64,000 nt of DNA from Chlorobaculum thiosulfatiphilum (GCF_006265165.1 NZ_VDCH01000004.1:81988-145987), one strand, 5' to 3'. Numbered from the stretch's first letter, positions 9,034 to 17,542 are shown. Made by a program: numbers and translations. Notes: generated by a model from the letters alone, not told the origin.

Positions 9034-9067
9034 GCCTAACGTGGAGCTTAGGGGCGCAGGGTTGGGC
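9034..9067 (-). repeat. Short, possibly truncated attC-like site between cassettes C and A
   Basis: On the minus strand GCCCAAC (9067-9061) and GTTAGGC (9040-9034) form the R''/R' pair. Only 20 bases lie between them, so the usual internal stem is missing. It follows the stop of the gene at 9075 by 7 bases and precedes the start of the gene at 8452-9027. It looks like an attC that has lost its centre. Confidence 0.55.
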
Positions 9068-9074
9068 GTCGTTG

Positions 9075-9764
9075 TCACAAGGCACCTTCCTGATCGGCGA
9101 GAAACATAACTCTCGCCGCCTTCTTGAATTCAGCAAGCAGGGTTGACTCGAAAATGGGTATGTACGACGCAATGCATAGCTGAAGCGGCAGACTGCTTTG
9201 AATTCCGACAGGGGAACGTTTTGTCGGCGATCCACTCTGCATGGAAGAGATGAGAAGGTTGGCAAACTTTTCCTCCGGCCTGACCGCTTTACATTTCTCC
9301 TCGTATGAGTAAGCGATACTGCGCTTCATGAGTAGATCATCTGGCATGGCAAAACCCGTTTTGCTTGAGAGAAGCGAGCTAGTGATGTTCGCCGAGTTCT
9401 TCAAACACTCGAAATAGTCATTGCCTTCCGGTTCGCCATCCTCGTCTTCGTCGGCATTGAGGAATTCACGCACCACCCAGTAATGGCAGAAAGCAGCAGC
9501 CTCGAAGGCAACACAGTCGTAGGGATAAGAGCTACTGGTTTCGAACGTCTTTTCAACAGAAGTCAGCATCTCTCGCAATCCTGAGGAAAAACGATGCGCA
9601 AGGTACAAAACCCAAGTAGACAATGCAGCAGGGACCCGAAGGGTTGGGTCTTTGACTGACCGGTAACTACTCTGGAACTGCTCTGGTGTTATGGTGGCAA
9701 TAAATTCTTCTAGCGGGGTTTTCGCCACCTTTTTGCGGAATATCCTCGAAAAAAAATTGCTCAA
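9075..9764 (-). CDS. Hypothetical protein of cassette C
   Basis: I do not recognise this protein. TTG 9764 is chosen as the start because AAGGAGG lies 4 bases before it. The frame remains open further up to a TTG at 9794, but that start has no ribosome site. The product is about 229 residues, soluble and helix-rich. It has a basic N-terminus (FSRIFRKKVAKT), an acidic linker (NADEDEDGEPEGND) near residue 110, and a C-terminus (LLAEFKKAARVMFLADQEGA) that resembles an amphipathic helix. It is followed at once by an attC-like site and preceded by GTTGGGC at 9792-9786, so it is probably the first cassette of the array. Confidence 0.6.
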   Translation of the reverse strand: MSNFFSRIFRKKVAKTPLEEFIATITPEQFQSSYRSVKDPTLRVPAALSTWVLYLAHRFSSGLREMLTSVEKTFETSSSYPYDCVAFEAAAFCHYWVVREFLNADEDEDGEPEGNDYFECLKNSANITSSLLSSKTGFAMPDDLLMKRSIAYSYEEKCKAVRPEEKFANLLISSMQSGSPTKRSPVGIQSSLPLQLCIASYIPIFESTLLAEFKKAARVMFLADQEGAL

Positions 9765-9795
9765 GCTACCTCCTTCTGCCAAGACGCCCAACAAT

Positions 9796-9955
9796 GTTTA
9801 GACTGATCTGCCTAATCCAGAAAAGGCAGAAAGCTTCTTTCTGTATAAGACAACCTCATAACCATACTCACAGACCAGCCAATTGATTATTTATATATAA
9901 CTTAACCACATTAACAATCATTTAATCCTGCCGGTTTATACAGATCAGTCTAAAC
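9796..9955. mobile_element. 160-bp MITE-like element with 15-bp terminal inverted repeats
   Basis: GTTTAGACTGATCTG at 9796-9810 is repeated exactly in inverted orientation at 9941-9955, enclosing an AT-rich non-coding centre. The right end is part of a second palindrome, TGCCGGTTTA (9929-9938) with TAAACCGGCA (9951-9960). No target-site duplication is visible, so it could also be a recombination site at the head of the cassette array. Confidence 0.4.
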
Positions 9956-10299
9956 CGGCAAGGTTCAAGCTTCACTCAAAGAACCCATCACGCAAGTTCA
10001 TCAGTAATCGTAGAATCAAAGCACCTGTCAGTAATGCCGTCGCTTGTGTAACATCAGATCAGTTCTACTCATTTGGAAAGCCGTCTCGAAAGGGGTACTG
10101 AGTAAGCTCAACGGCGAGGCTTACGTTTTATATTTACACAGATTACGAGAGTATCACAAGTACAAAATTTTCGACTTGATGTTTATGGAGGTTTTCGATG
10201 TTAAGCCTGCATCGCGAAAATGTTTCGATGCCTTGATTGTGTGGAGCCTTCGGCTCCATTGCCAAGCTGGTGCATGGCGCTCCCAGGTTGCTCCCACGC
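9956..10299. other. Non-coding stretch upstream of the cassette array, 3' of recN
   Basis: No convincing gene is visible. A perfect hairpin TGGAGCC-TTC-GGCTCCA lies at 10242-10258, just past the recN stop. It lacks a T-run, so it is at most a weak processing or termination signal. No integrase fragment was recognised. Confidence 0.5.
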
Positions 10300-12006
10300 T
10301 TAAGCCGACCTTCCTGCTTCGATCAGCTCCTCGGCGAGTTTGCGTGATGATTCGGAGATGGTTTCGCCGCTGAAGAGGCGGGCGACCTCCTCCACGCGCC
10401 GGGCGGCGTCGAGCGGGGTGACGCCGGTGAAGGTTCGCTCGCCTTCGATGCGCTTGACGACCGCCAGGTGCAGGTCGCCCATCGCGGCGATCTGGGGGAG
10501 ATGGGTGATGGCCATGATCTGGTGCATCCGCGAGAGGCGCTTGAGGCTGAAGCCGACCGACTGCGCCACCTTGCCGCTGATGCCGGTGTCGATTTCGTCG
10601 AACACGAGAATCGGCAGCTCCGCCGAGCGGGCGAGAGCGCTCTTCATGGCGAGCATGACGCGCGAGATTTCGCCGCCGGAGGCCACCTTCGCCAAGGGTT
10701 TCGGTGACTCGCCGAGGTTGGTCGAGATCATGAACTCGACGCGGTCGCAGCCGTTGTCGAAGGCCCGGTAGCGCGTGCCGTCGATCTCGATGTCGCCGTC
10801 CGGCGCGGCTTCGCGGGTGAAGCGCACCTCGAAGGCGCTGTGCGGAATGCCGAGCGTCGAAAGGCCCTGCATGATCTCCTGCTCCAGCCGCCCGGCGGCT
10901 TCGCGCCGATGCTCCGACAGGCTGTTCGCCGAGGCCGAGAGCGCCGCGCGGGCGTTACGAATGTCGGCTTCGATGGCCGCAAGTTCGCCCGCCACATTCT
11001 CTTCGAGTGACAGCTCCTCGGCGAGCCGGTCGCGCAGGGCGATCAGTTCGTCGATGCTTTTTCCGTGCTTCTTGGCGAGGCGCTGCAAGAGCATCTGCCG
11101 CTCGCGCAGCACATCGAGGCGGTCACTGTTGAACTCGATGCCGTCGGCGTAGCTTCCGGCAAAGCGGTTCAGCTCCTCCACCGTGGCCGTCGCGCCGCGC
11201 AGCTCTTCGAGCCACGGCTCGAAACTCTTGTCGATCGCGTTGAGCTTTTCGAGCAGGTGCACCGCCGCCGAAAGCGCCGTGTAGGCCGAACTCTCCGATT
11301 CGTAGAGATTCTGGCCAAGCTCCGTGCCGAGGTTGAAGAGCGTTTCGGCGTTTTCGAGCAGGTTGATCTCCTCGTCAATCGAGCGCTCCTCGCCTTCGAC
11401 CAGCGCCGCCGCGTCGAGTTCCCGGTACTGATAATCGATGAAGTCGCGCTTCTGGCGGAGCGCTTCGGCGCGTTCGTTGAGGCTTTGCAGCTCGCGGCGG
11501 AGTGCGCGGTACTCGTCGAGCGTGTTGCGGTATTGCGCGGTTTCGGCGTGAAGCAGGCCGAAGCCGTCGAGCATTCCGGCGTGGGTTTCGGCGTGCAGAA
11601 GGAGTTGGTGGTCGTGCTGGCCGTGCAGATCGACGAGCTGCTGTCCGACTTTCTTCAGCAGGGCGACCGTGCAGGGCGTGTCGTTGATGAAGCAGCGTGA
11701 CTGGCCCGTCGCTGAAATGTCGCGCCGCAGAATCAGCTCCGGCGTACGCTCGATCTGTTCCTCGTCGAGCATCTCGCCAATGCTCTCGTAGTGCTCGCCG
11801 CCGAAGACCGCCTCGATCACCGCCTTGCGCGCCCCGGCCCGAACCACCTCCGCGCTCGCCCGCTCGCCGAGCACCATGTTCAGCGCTCCCATCAGAATCG
11901 ATTTGCCCGCGCCGGTCTCGCCGGTGATGATGGTCAGGCCGGGCGCGAAGCTGACCGAAAGTTCGTCGATGAGCGCGAAATCCCTGACGTAGAGGCTTTT
12001 GAGCAT
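10300..12006 (-). CDS. recN: DNA repair protein RecN
   Basis: RecN is an SMC-like ATPase that acts at double-strand breaks during recombinational repair. The 568-residue protein is full length. The N-terminus MLKSLYVRDFALIDEL is followed by Walker A GETGAGKS at about 30-37. The middle is a long coiled coil. The C-terminus carries the ABC signature region VASGGEISRVMLAMK and Walker B LVFDEIDTGISG, then QIMAITHLPQIAAMGD. The QHDHQLLL segment (usual QHEHQ/QHDHQ) is also typical. The start is ATG 12006. It appears to be a single gene. No SOS box was recognised upstream. Confidence 0.95.
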   Translation of the reverse strand: MLKSLYVRDFALIDELSVSFAPGLTIITGETGAGKSILMGALNMVLGERASAEVVRAGARKAVIEAVFGGEHYESIGEMLDEEQIERTPELILRRDISATGQSRCFINDTPCTVALLKKVGQQLVDLHGQHDHQLLLHAETHAGMLDGFGLLHAETAQYRNTLDEYRALRRELQSLNERAEALRQKRDFIDYQYRELDAAALVEGEERSIDEEINLLENAETLFNLGTELGQNLYESESSAYTALSAAVHLLEKLNAIDKSFEPWLEELRGATATVEELNRFAGSYADGIEFNSDRLDVLRERQMLLQRLAKKHGKSIDELIALRDRLAEELSLEENVAGELAAIEADIRNARAALSASANSLSEHRREAAGRLEQEIMQGLSTLGIPHSAFEVRFTREAAPDGDIEIDGTRYRAFDNGCDRVEFMISTNLGESPKPLAKVASGGEISRVMLAMKSALARSAELPILVFDEIDTGISGKVAQSVGFSLKRLSRMHQIMAITHLPQIAAMGDLHLAVVKRIEGERTFTGVTPLDAARRVEEVARLFSGETISESSRKLAEELIEAGRSA

Positions 12007-12427
12007 GAGATGGAGCGTTATGGGTTCGGCGGGCTGACAGCTCCAAAGATAACGCTAAAAAAGCGTGTTTGAAAAGCGCTGCTTGCTGTTACCGCTTCCG
12101 GTCACCCTGCGCGTGTCGCCGAATCGCGATCAGTGAACGGCTCGGCGGATGCGGATGGCCAGAGTTTTCGCTGCCGTTCCAAGTGATGTTCTCGCCGGTG
12201 AGTTCATGAAACAAAAATGGCAGAGGCATCGCATTCCGGGGTCAGATACGGTTGATCGACAGGTCAGTTCCAGACCCGGTGGCGAGTCTGGAAAACCGTG
12301 AATGGTCTGTTGTTTGCGATGATCCTCGCGTGGCCGACTATCCTGAAAAGGTTACCGGATAGAAGGGGAATCGCTGCCGGGCAGGTAGTGTGTCTATGAA
12401 AAAAATGGCTGAAGCGCGTTTTCTGAT
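12007..12427. other. Intergenic region between tatA and recN
   Basis: These 420 bases between the tatA 3' end and the recN start show no ORF with coding character, no tRNA and no clear terminator. They contain the recN promoter region on the minus strand, but I could not place -35/-10 boxes with confidence. Confidence 0.5.
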
Positions 12428-12622
12428 TCAGGCCTTTTTCTCGCTTTTCGATGGCTCGTCCACCGTTTTGTTGAACTCTTCCTCTATTTCACTCTGAGCT
12501 TTTTTGAACTCCTTGATGCCTTTGCCAAGTCCTTTGGCCAGTTCGGGCAGCTTCTGCGCGCCGAAAAGGAGAAGGACGATGAGCAAAATGAGAATGAGTT
12601 CCTGGCCGCCTAAACCGAACAT
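12428..12622 (-). CDS. tatA: Sec-independent protein translocase TatA/E
   Basis: This 64-residue protein shows the complete TatA plan. A short N-terminus with MFGLGGQE leads into one membrane helix ([16 protein letters not shown], about 8-23). Then come the [16 protein letters not shown] hinge and amphipathic helix, and a charged acidic/lysine C-terminal tail. TatA oligomers form the pore that exports folded, often cofactor-bearing, proteins with twin-arginine signals. The start is ATG 12622. No tatB or tatC lies beside it, so the other components are encoded elsewhere. TatA, TatB and TatE cannot be separated with certainty by sequence, but the short tail favours TatA/E. Confidence 0.93.
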   Translation of the reverse strand: MFGLGGQELILILLIVLLLFGAQKLPELAKGLGKGIKEFKKAQSEIEEEFNKTVDEPSKSEKKA

Positions 12623-12770
12623 GGATGTATCTCCGGAAAGTGTACAAATTGATGTGGCGTCCTGAAAAGCTTGCTCCGCGATTGCGGTTATGGTTTCATG
12701 ACACCGGTAGTTTGCGCGTTACCGCAAGCAAAACTTAACAAAGAAGGCACTCAAACCAAAAAGTTTTCGA

Positions 12771-13421
12771 TCAAAAACTCTCCATTCCCCCGAGAACCGT
12801 TTCGCCCGCAGTGGTTTGCATTCCCACCGAAACCGTGACGCGCACCGAGGCCGGAAGGGCGATATCGACCCGCGATCCGAGCTTGATCATGCCGAAGCGG
12901 CTGCCGCGCGTCACCTCCTGCCCGGCTTTGAGTTCGCAGACGATCCTGCGGGCCACGAATCCCGATACCTGCGAGAACCAGACCGGCCCGGCGGCGGTGT
13001 CGAGCGTGATCTCCATGCGCTCGTTGTCCGACATGCTGCGGTGGTCGAAGGCCATGAGGAACTTGCCCTCGTGGTATTGACAGTCGTGCACCGTGCCATC
13101 GACAGGAATCCGGTTCACGTGGACGTTGAAGGGCGACATGAAGATGCTGACGAGGGTCGAATTCGGTCCGGTGACGGGGTGATCCACCGTTTGCTTCAGC
13201 ACGATCTTGCCGTCGGCGGGCGCGATGACGAGGCCAGGTTCGGCAGGCGCGGCGCGTTCAGGATCGCGATAGAAATAGAGCGTGAAGAGGAGAAACAGAA
13301 GCGCGGCGGCGACAAGAATAGAGCCTCCGGGTTGCGGCAGAAAGATGCCCGCGATGATGACGATGATGCAGAAAATGGCGGTTTTGACGACGCTGCCGGT
13401 TCCGTATGGTGCGATGCGCAT
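12771..13421 (-). CDS. psd: Phosphatidylserine decarboxylase proenzyme (short type)
   Basis: This enzyme makes phosphatidylethanolamine from phosphatidylserine at the inner membrane. At 216 residues it belongs to the short PSD-A type. Two hydrophobic segments lie near the N-terminus (about 13-48), followed by the ALL-FxxYFYRDPER region. The domain core includes APADGKIV, SPFNVHVNR with the conserved histidine, and HRSMSDNER. Near the C-terminus KLGSRVD holds Gly182-Ser183, where self-cleavage creates the pyruvoyl group on the small alpha chain. The start is ATG 13421. It is divergent from tilS across 170 bases. No pssA is adjacent in the window. Confidence 0.93.
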   Translation of the reverse strand: MRIAPYGTGSVVKTAIFCIIVIIAGIFLPQPGGSILVAAALLFLLFTLYFYRDPERAAPAEPGLVIAPADGKIVLKQTVDHPVTGPNSTLVSIFMSPFNVHVNRIPVDGTVHDCQYHEGKFLMAFDHRSMSDNERMEITLDTAAGPVWFSQVSGFVARRIVCELKAGQEVTRGSRFGMIKLGSRVDIALPASVRVTVSVGMQTTAGETVLGGMESF

Positions 13422-13591
13422 GAGCTGATGATCCAGATTTGAGGCTAATGATAGCCAAATTTGTCTTATTTACCATCATCCCGTTCGATCGGGCGGCCGT
13501 CGGCGGGATTGCAAAAACGGGAGATCGGCGATAGTATGTTTCTCGTCGATCTCTGAAAACGTGGTATCGGCCAGCATTTTCCATCGCAAAA

Positions 13592-14611
13592 ATGAGCAAG
13601 CGGACAGGCGACTCAATGAACAGGATCGAGAAAAAATTTCTTGAAAATATCCGGCGGCAGAGGCTTGCCGAAAGCGGCGACGCAGTGTTGCTGGCGGTCT
13701 CCGGCGGGCCGGATTCGATGGCGCTCTTGCATCTTTTCGCGGCGGCGTCGCCAGTGCTGCGCTGCCGCCTCGGCGTGGCGCACTGCAATTTCACGCTCCG
13801 TGGCAAGGAGAGCGACGGCGACGAGGCGTTCGTCCGCGATGTGTGCCGGGCGCTCGGCATCGAATGCCACGTGCGGCGCTTCGATACGGCCAGCGTTTCG
13901 TTGGCGTGGAAAAAGTCCGTCGAGGAGAGTGCGCGCTCGCTGCGCTACGACTTTTTCGACGAGCTTTGCCGCGAGGCTGGTTTCACCCGGATCGCGACGG
14001 GGCACCACAGTGGCGATAATGCCGAAACCGTGCTCTTCAATCTTTTTCGCGGCACGGGGGTTTCGGGCTTGCGGGGAATACGGGCGCGGCACGGTGCGAT
14101 CATCAGGCCGCTTCTGCCCTTCACCCGTTGGGAGATCGTGGCCTATCTCGAAGAAAAACAGATCGCCTGGAGAGACGATCACACCAACGAAGGCATCGAG
14201 TATGACCGTAATTTCATCCGAAACCGCGTGATTCCGGTGATCGAAGAGCGATTCGGGAGCAAATTTTCGCCATCGATGCAACGTCTTTCGGCGCAGGCGG
14301 GCGAGCTCGAAGCGTTCATCGATCTGCACATTTCGCGCCTGCTCGAAGCACAGCCGGGTCTTGACCTCGCGGGTGGCAAGCTGCACGTCGGCGCGATGCG
14401 GCAGCTCTCGATTTTCGAGCGGAAAGAGATTCTCAAACGGGCGCTGAAGTTGCAGGGGCTTCCGGTTGACAGCCAGGCGCTCGCCCGGATCGCGGGGCTG
14501 CTCGACAATCAGTCGGGTCGGAGCGTTCCGGTTGGCGCGGGCGTTGAGGCGGTTCGGCAGGACGGATTTCTTCGTTTCCGGCAAACCGGTGATCCGTCAG
14601 ATCACCGGTAA
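13592..14611 (+). CDS. tilS: tRNA(Ile)-lysidine synthase
   Basis: TilS attaches lysine to C34 of the CAU-anticodon isoleucine tRNA so that it reads AUA. The protein has an N-type ATP-PPase domain with the PP-loop SGGPDS near residue 38. Further family blocks follow: VAHCNFTLRGKESDGDE, ATGHHSGDNAETVLFNLFRGTG, IIRPLLPFTRWEI and DDHTNEGIEYDRNFIRN. The C-terminal part is shorter than in E. coli TilS, as in many bacteria. The first ATG (13592) is used. A second ATG 8 codons later (13616) is equally possible because neither has a clear ribosome site. The last codons contain a stem, CCGGTGAT with ATCACCGG, ending at the stop. Confidence 0.93.
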   Translation: MSKRTGDSMNRIEKKFLENIRRQRLAESGDAVLLAVSGGPDSMALLHLFAAASPVLRCRLGVAHCNFTLRGKESDGDEAFVRDVCRALGIECHVRRFDTASVSLAWKKSVEESARSLRYDFFDELCREAGFTRIATGHHSGDNAETVLFNLFRGTGVSGLRGIRARHGAIIRPLLPFTRWEIVAYLEEKQIAWRDDHTNEGIEYDRNFIRNRVIPVIEERFGSKFSPSMQRLSAQAGELEAFIDLHISRLLEAQPGLDLAGGKLHVGAMRQLSIFERKEILKRALKLQGLPVDSQALARIAGLLDNQSGRSVPVGAGVEAVRQDGFLRFRQTGDPSDHR

Positions 14612-14616
14612 CGCGC

Positions 14617-15657
14617 TCACTCTTTTTTGCCGCTTTTTCTGAAGATGGTCTCCGGCAGGTCAGCCGTGACGATGACCGATTCGAGGTTCTGGTTCACCTT
14701 GAGGTGCCTGAGCAGCTCCTTGGCCGACTCCGAGGTTCTCGAACCGGAGATGCTCGACAGTTCGATAGCGCCCCACAGGAAGGTGGAGGCGAAGAATGCC
14801 GCCTGGCGATCCTTGTAAACCCATTCGGACTGTCCCTTGAGTCCGTTGTCGTCGAACTTCACCGACATCGAAATCTGTTGCAAACGGTTCAGATTGCCGA
14901 CCGACTTCATATCGCTGTTCTTCGAGGTGAGGCTTTGCAGCGCGCCCGCCGTCCACTGTGGCGAGGCGAGGGCGAACCAGACGTGCGATTTGTAGGGTGT
15001 TTTTCTGATCAGCGAGGCCGTGGTCGAATCGCGCTCGAAAAGATGGCCAGATGGCCTGAAGAACTTTTCGAGGTTGTCGCTGCTGCTGGCGATGGCGAGT
15101 CGGCTGCCGCCCATCGGGCTGACCCAGAGTGTGCTGTCGAGCATGTACGCCGGGCGTCCGGCAATCTCCGCTTTCTGGATGCTCGCGGCATCGAGAAGCC
15201 GCGCTTGCGCCTTTCGGGCGACGGGGCCGCACGCAAGGCCGATGAAGTTCTGCTGCTTCCGGCCCGAGCGCTGGAAACTCACGAGCAGCGTGTCGAGATC
15301 GTTGTTGAGATCGATACCCGCAACTTTCATCAGGCTGTCGGTTCGTTTGCCGAGGCTGAGAATCGGGCTGCTCTTGATCGAATCGGGCACGGCCTCCTTC
15401 CAGAATTTGCTTTCGCGAATATCCTTCATGCCGACGTAGATCATGGCGTCGGAGGTGCCCGGCATGTTCTGGATGATCGTCGTCAGCTCCGGCGAGAGCG
15501 GTTCGGGCGCGAGGCGCGGTTTTTTCCAGTTGATCCAGAGGTAGCCTGTGAGCACGACGACGAGCCCCATGACAAAAAGGGTGGCGATGACTTTCGGGCC
15601 TTTCTTTTTTGGGGCCTGCAACCCAGGCGTCGCGGGCATGGACTCGTTGCCGCTCAT
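14617..15657 (-). CDS. Membrane-anchored hypothetical protein
   Basis: I do not recognise the family. The product from ATG 15657 (MSGNESMPATPG) is about 346 residues. The open frame runs 12 codons further up, but into the end of rnhA, and lacks an ATG. A basic, proline-containing N-terminus (QAPKKKGPK) precedes one membrane helix (about 25-43, LFVMGLVVVLTGYLWINW). The remaining ~300 residues are predicted outside the membrane, with no cysteine pair or catalytic signature apparent. The pattern fits a single-pass, N-in protein with a periplasmic domain of the DUF3352-like kind, which is only a guess. It starts just after rnhA and may be co-transcribed with it. Confidence 0.75.
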   Translation of the reverse strand: MSGNESMPATPGLQAPKKKGPKVIATLFVMGLVVVLTGYLWINWKKPRLAPEPLSPELTTIIQNMPGTSDAMIYVGMKDIRESKFWKEAVPDSIKSSPILSLGKRTDSLMKVAGIDLNNDLDTLLVSFQRSGRKQQNFIGLACGPVARKAQARLLDAASIQKAEIAGRPAYMLDSTLWVSPMGGSRLAIASSSDNLEKFFRPSGHLFERDSTTASLIRKTPYKSHVWFALASPQWTAGALQSLTSKNSDMKSVGNLNRLQQISMSVKFDDNGLKGQSEWVYKDRQAAFFASTFLWGAIELSSISGSRTSESAKELLRHLKVNQNLESVIVTADLPETIFRKSGKKE

Positions 15658-15670
15658 AAGGTAGAAAAAG

Positions 15671-16111
15671 TTAGGAGTTATCCTTGATGGCAAGCCGGGC
15701 CAGCTCGTCGCACCGGTTATTGTGCGGGTTGTCGCTGTGCCCTTTGACTTTGTGAAAGGAGACGCGGTGTAATGTAGTCAACTTCACGATTTCCTGCCAG
15801 AGGTTGATGTTCTCCACCGGTTTCTTCGCGGCGGTTTTCCAGCCGTTTTTCTGCCAGCGCTTCAGCCACCCTTCGTTCATGGCGTTGACCAGATACGCTG
15901 AATCACTGTACAGATCGACGTGGCAAGGTTCTTTCAGGGCTTCAAGCGCCTTGATGGCGGCCATCATCTCCATGCGGTTGTTGGTCGTGGCGGGGGCGTA
16001 TCCCGAAATCTCCTTCCGGGTGCCGCCGTACATGAGCAACGCGCCCCAGCCGCCTTTGCCCGGATTGCCGCTGCATGCGCCGTCGGTGTAGATGGTGATG
16101 GTTTTTTCCAT
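15671..16111 (-). CDS. rnhA: Ribonuclease HI
   Basis: RNase HI cleaves the RNA strand of RNA-DNA hybrids, for example at R-loops and primers. From ATG 16111 (MEKTITIYTDG) the protein has 146 residues and lines up with E. coli RNase HI. Metal-binding Asp10, Glu48 (NNRMEMM), Asp70 (YSDSAY) and Asp135 (CDELA) are all present, as is the VKGHSDNPHNNRCD loop. The open frame extends 13 codons upstream, but those residues fall outside the family and overlap the terminator after rpmB. It is followed closely by the membrane-anchored hypothetical gene. Confidence 0.95.
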   Translation of the reverse strand: MEKTITIYTDGACSGNPGKGGWGALLMYGGTRKEISGYAPATTNNRMEMMAAIKALEALKEPCHVDLYSDSAYLVNAMNEGWLKRWQKNGWKTAAKKPVENINLWQEIVKLTTLHRVSFHKVKGHSDNPHNNRCDELARLAIKDNS

Positions 16112-16113
16112 GG

Positions 16114-16145
16114 ATAAAAAAAGGCTCAACCGGTGGATGAGCCTT
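16114..16145 (-). terminator. Terminator after rpmB
   Basis: On the minus strand AAGGCTCA (16145-16138) pairs with TGAGCCTT (16128-16121), followed by a T-run. It lies between the rpmB stop and the rnhA start, so rnhA probably has its own promoter or depends on read-through. Confidence 0.85.
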
Positions 16146-16183
16146 GTCAAATGGGAATTGGGAAACTTCGCTTTTGGCGATGC

Positions 16184-16402
16184 TTATTTCAGAAGCTTGG
16201 CCAGTTCGGCGGTGCCGGTCTTGGACATGATTTTCATCGCCTTGGCGGTCAGGCGAACCTTGACCCAGCGCTTCTCTTCCTCGATCCAGATTCTCTTGGT
16301 ATGCAGATTCGGCTCGAAACGGGTGCGGGTGTGGTTATTGGCATGGGAAACGTTGTTGCCGTATATCGGCCTTTTTCCGGTCAGTACGCAAACTTTGGAC
16401 AT
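16184..16402 (-). CDS. rpmB: 50S ribosomal protein L28
   Basis: From ATG 16402 the product is 72 residues, [20 protein letters not shown] onward. It has the expected [18 protein letters not shown] and [19 protein letters not shown] blocks of L28, a small subunit-assembly protein of the large ribosomal subunit. The upstream open extension of 15 codons is not part of the family. L33 is not adjacent, although it often pairs with L28. A terminator follows. No zinc-binding CxxC pairs are seen (only Cys5), so this is a zinc-free form. Confidence 0.96.
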   Translation of the reverse strand: MSKVCVLTGKRPIYGNNVSHANNHTRTRFEPNLHTKRIWIEEEKRWVKVRLTAKAMKIMSKTGTAELAKLLK

Positions 16403-16490
16403 GGTTGGATCGATTGGCGTTAAAAAATTGAACCGGAAGATACTCAATAGTTCGTAAAAACGAAATGGTTTTCGTGCGCCGGGGTAAAGA

Positions 16491-16530
16491 ATAGGACGTA
16501 TAGGACTTATAAGGCCTATACGTCCTATAG
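16491..16530. repeat. Nine-base-period repeat forming a 14-bp palindrome, locus 2
   Basis: Four 9-mers in exact register (TAGGACGTA at 16492, TAGGACTTA at 16501, TAAGGCCTA at 16510, TACGTCCTA at 16519) form a palindrome. ATAGGACGTATAGG at 16491-16504 is perfectly inverted at 16515-16528. It lies between rpmB and bchG and may also act as a transcript end. Confidence 0.8.
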
Positions 16531-16549
16531 GGAAAAGAGATCAGGCCTG

Positions 16550-17542
16550 CTACGGCCTTATGCCCACGGCGCAGACCATCATGGAGAGCACGTAGAGCAG
16601 CGTTCCGAAGGCGTTGTACCACACCGCTTTTTCGGCGGGGTGGTCGATCAGGATTTTTTGCATCGGGAGCTGCATGACCAGCAGCGTCACGGCGATGGCC
16701 GTCGGGATCGTGGAGCCTTTGGCGACCAGAATCGCGATGGCCGCGACTTGCGCGGCGTCCATCACCACCGAGGCGAGGATGGCTGCGTTCTTCTCGCCGA
16801 GCTGCACCGGAATCGAGGCGACCTTGCGGATTTTGTCGCCCACGACCGACTTGAAGTCGTTGAGCGTCATGATACCGTGCGCGCCAAGCGAAAAAATTAT
16901 GGCCAGCGCGATCGACTCGGTCGAAGGTACGCCCTGCGTGATCGCGAAGCTGCCGGTCAGCCAGGCGACGCCCTCGTAGGCGAGGCCTACGATCAGGTTG
17001 CCGTACCAGCCGTTGCGCTTCGCCCGGATCGGCGGCCCGGAGTAGGCGTGCGACATCAGGACGCCCACGAAGGCGATGGCCATCACGTAGGGATGAATCG
17101 ACAGGGCGACCAGAAAGCCGGTGAGAATCAGCCCGAAGGTGATGAGCCAGCTTGCCTGTTTGGAGATTTTGCCGGACGGAATCGGGCGCTCCGGCTCGTT
17201 GATGGCGTCAACCTCACGGTCGAAATAGTCGTTCATGGTCTGCGACATGGCGCACATGAGCGGTCCGGCCAGAATGACGCCCCGGAGCAGAATCGAGAAG
17301 TTGTGCGAGACGCTTTCACCAGTGGAGACCACGCCGCAGGCGAAGGCCCACATCGGCGGAAACCAGGTGACCGGTTTCATGAGCGGAAGAATCGCGGATG
17401 GCTCGATACGGAATCCGGGCCGGTTGACATTTTCGAGGGCCTGCTGGATGATTTTCTGTCTGGACTGGCTGATCCCCGACTGATGCAGTTTCTCGTCGAT
17501 GTTCAGTTGCAGTTCAGGATTGAGCGTATCGCTTCCGTTCAT
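16550..17542 (-). CDS. bchG: (Bacterio)chlorophyll synthase, UbiA-type prenyltransferase
   Basis: The enzyme esterifies (bacterio)chlorophyllide with a prenyl alcohol diphosphate, the last step of pigment synthesis, in the cytoplasmic membrane. The 330-residue protein has the UbiA aspartate motif NDYFDREVDAINEPERPIPSG (D105 to D112 region) and the second conserved block GAHGIMTLNDFKSVVGDK. It has about eight hydrophobic helices, starting with the FPPMWAFACGVVSTG segment. A hydrophilic N-terminal tail of ~50 residues precedes the core. The start is ATG 17542. Green sulfur bacteria carry three paralogues (BchG, ChlG, BchK). The position beside trpD, together with my memory of the Chlorobaculum order, favours BchG, but the paralogue call is not secure. 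Confidence 0.9.
   Translation of the reverse strand: MNGSDTLNPELQLNIDEKLHQSGISQSRQKIIQQALENVNRPGFRIEPSAILPLMKPVTWFPPMWAFACGVVSTGESVSHNFSILLRGVILAGPLMCAMSQTMNDYFDREVDAINEPERPIPSGKISKQASWLITFGLILTGFLVALSIHPYVMAIAFVGVLMSHAYSGPPIRAKRNGWYGNLIVGLAYEGVAWLTGSFAITQGVPSTESIALAIIFSLGAHGIMTLNDFKSVVGDKIRKVASIPVQLGEKNAAILASVVMDAAQVAAIAILVAKGSTIPTAIAVTLLVMQLPMQKILIDHPAEKAVWYNAFGTLLYVLSMMVCAVGIRP

Noticed and set aside
10242..10258. Hairpin TGGAGCC-TTC-GGCTCCA as a recN terminator
   Set aside because: No T-run follows on the recN strand, so it is not a standard terminator. It is kept only as a note in the spacer feature.
10044..10373. Open frame of 109 codons on the plus strand between the cassette array and recN
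   Set aside because: It overlaps the recN 3' end on the opposite strand, shows no family similarity and no ribosome site, and most of it is low-complexity spacer.
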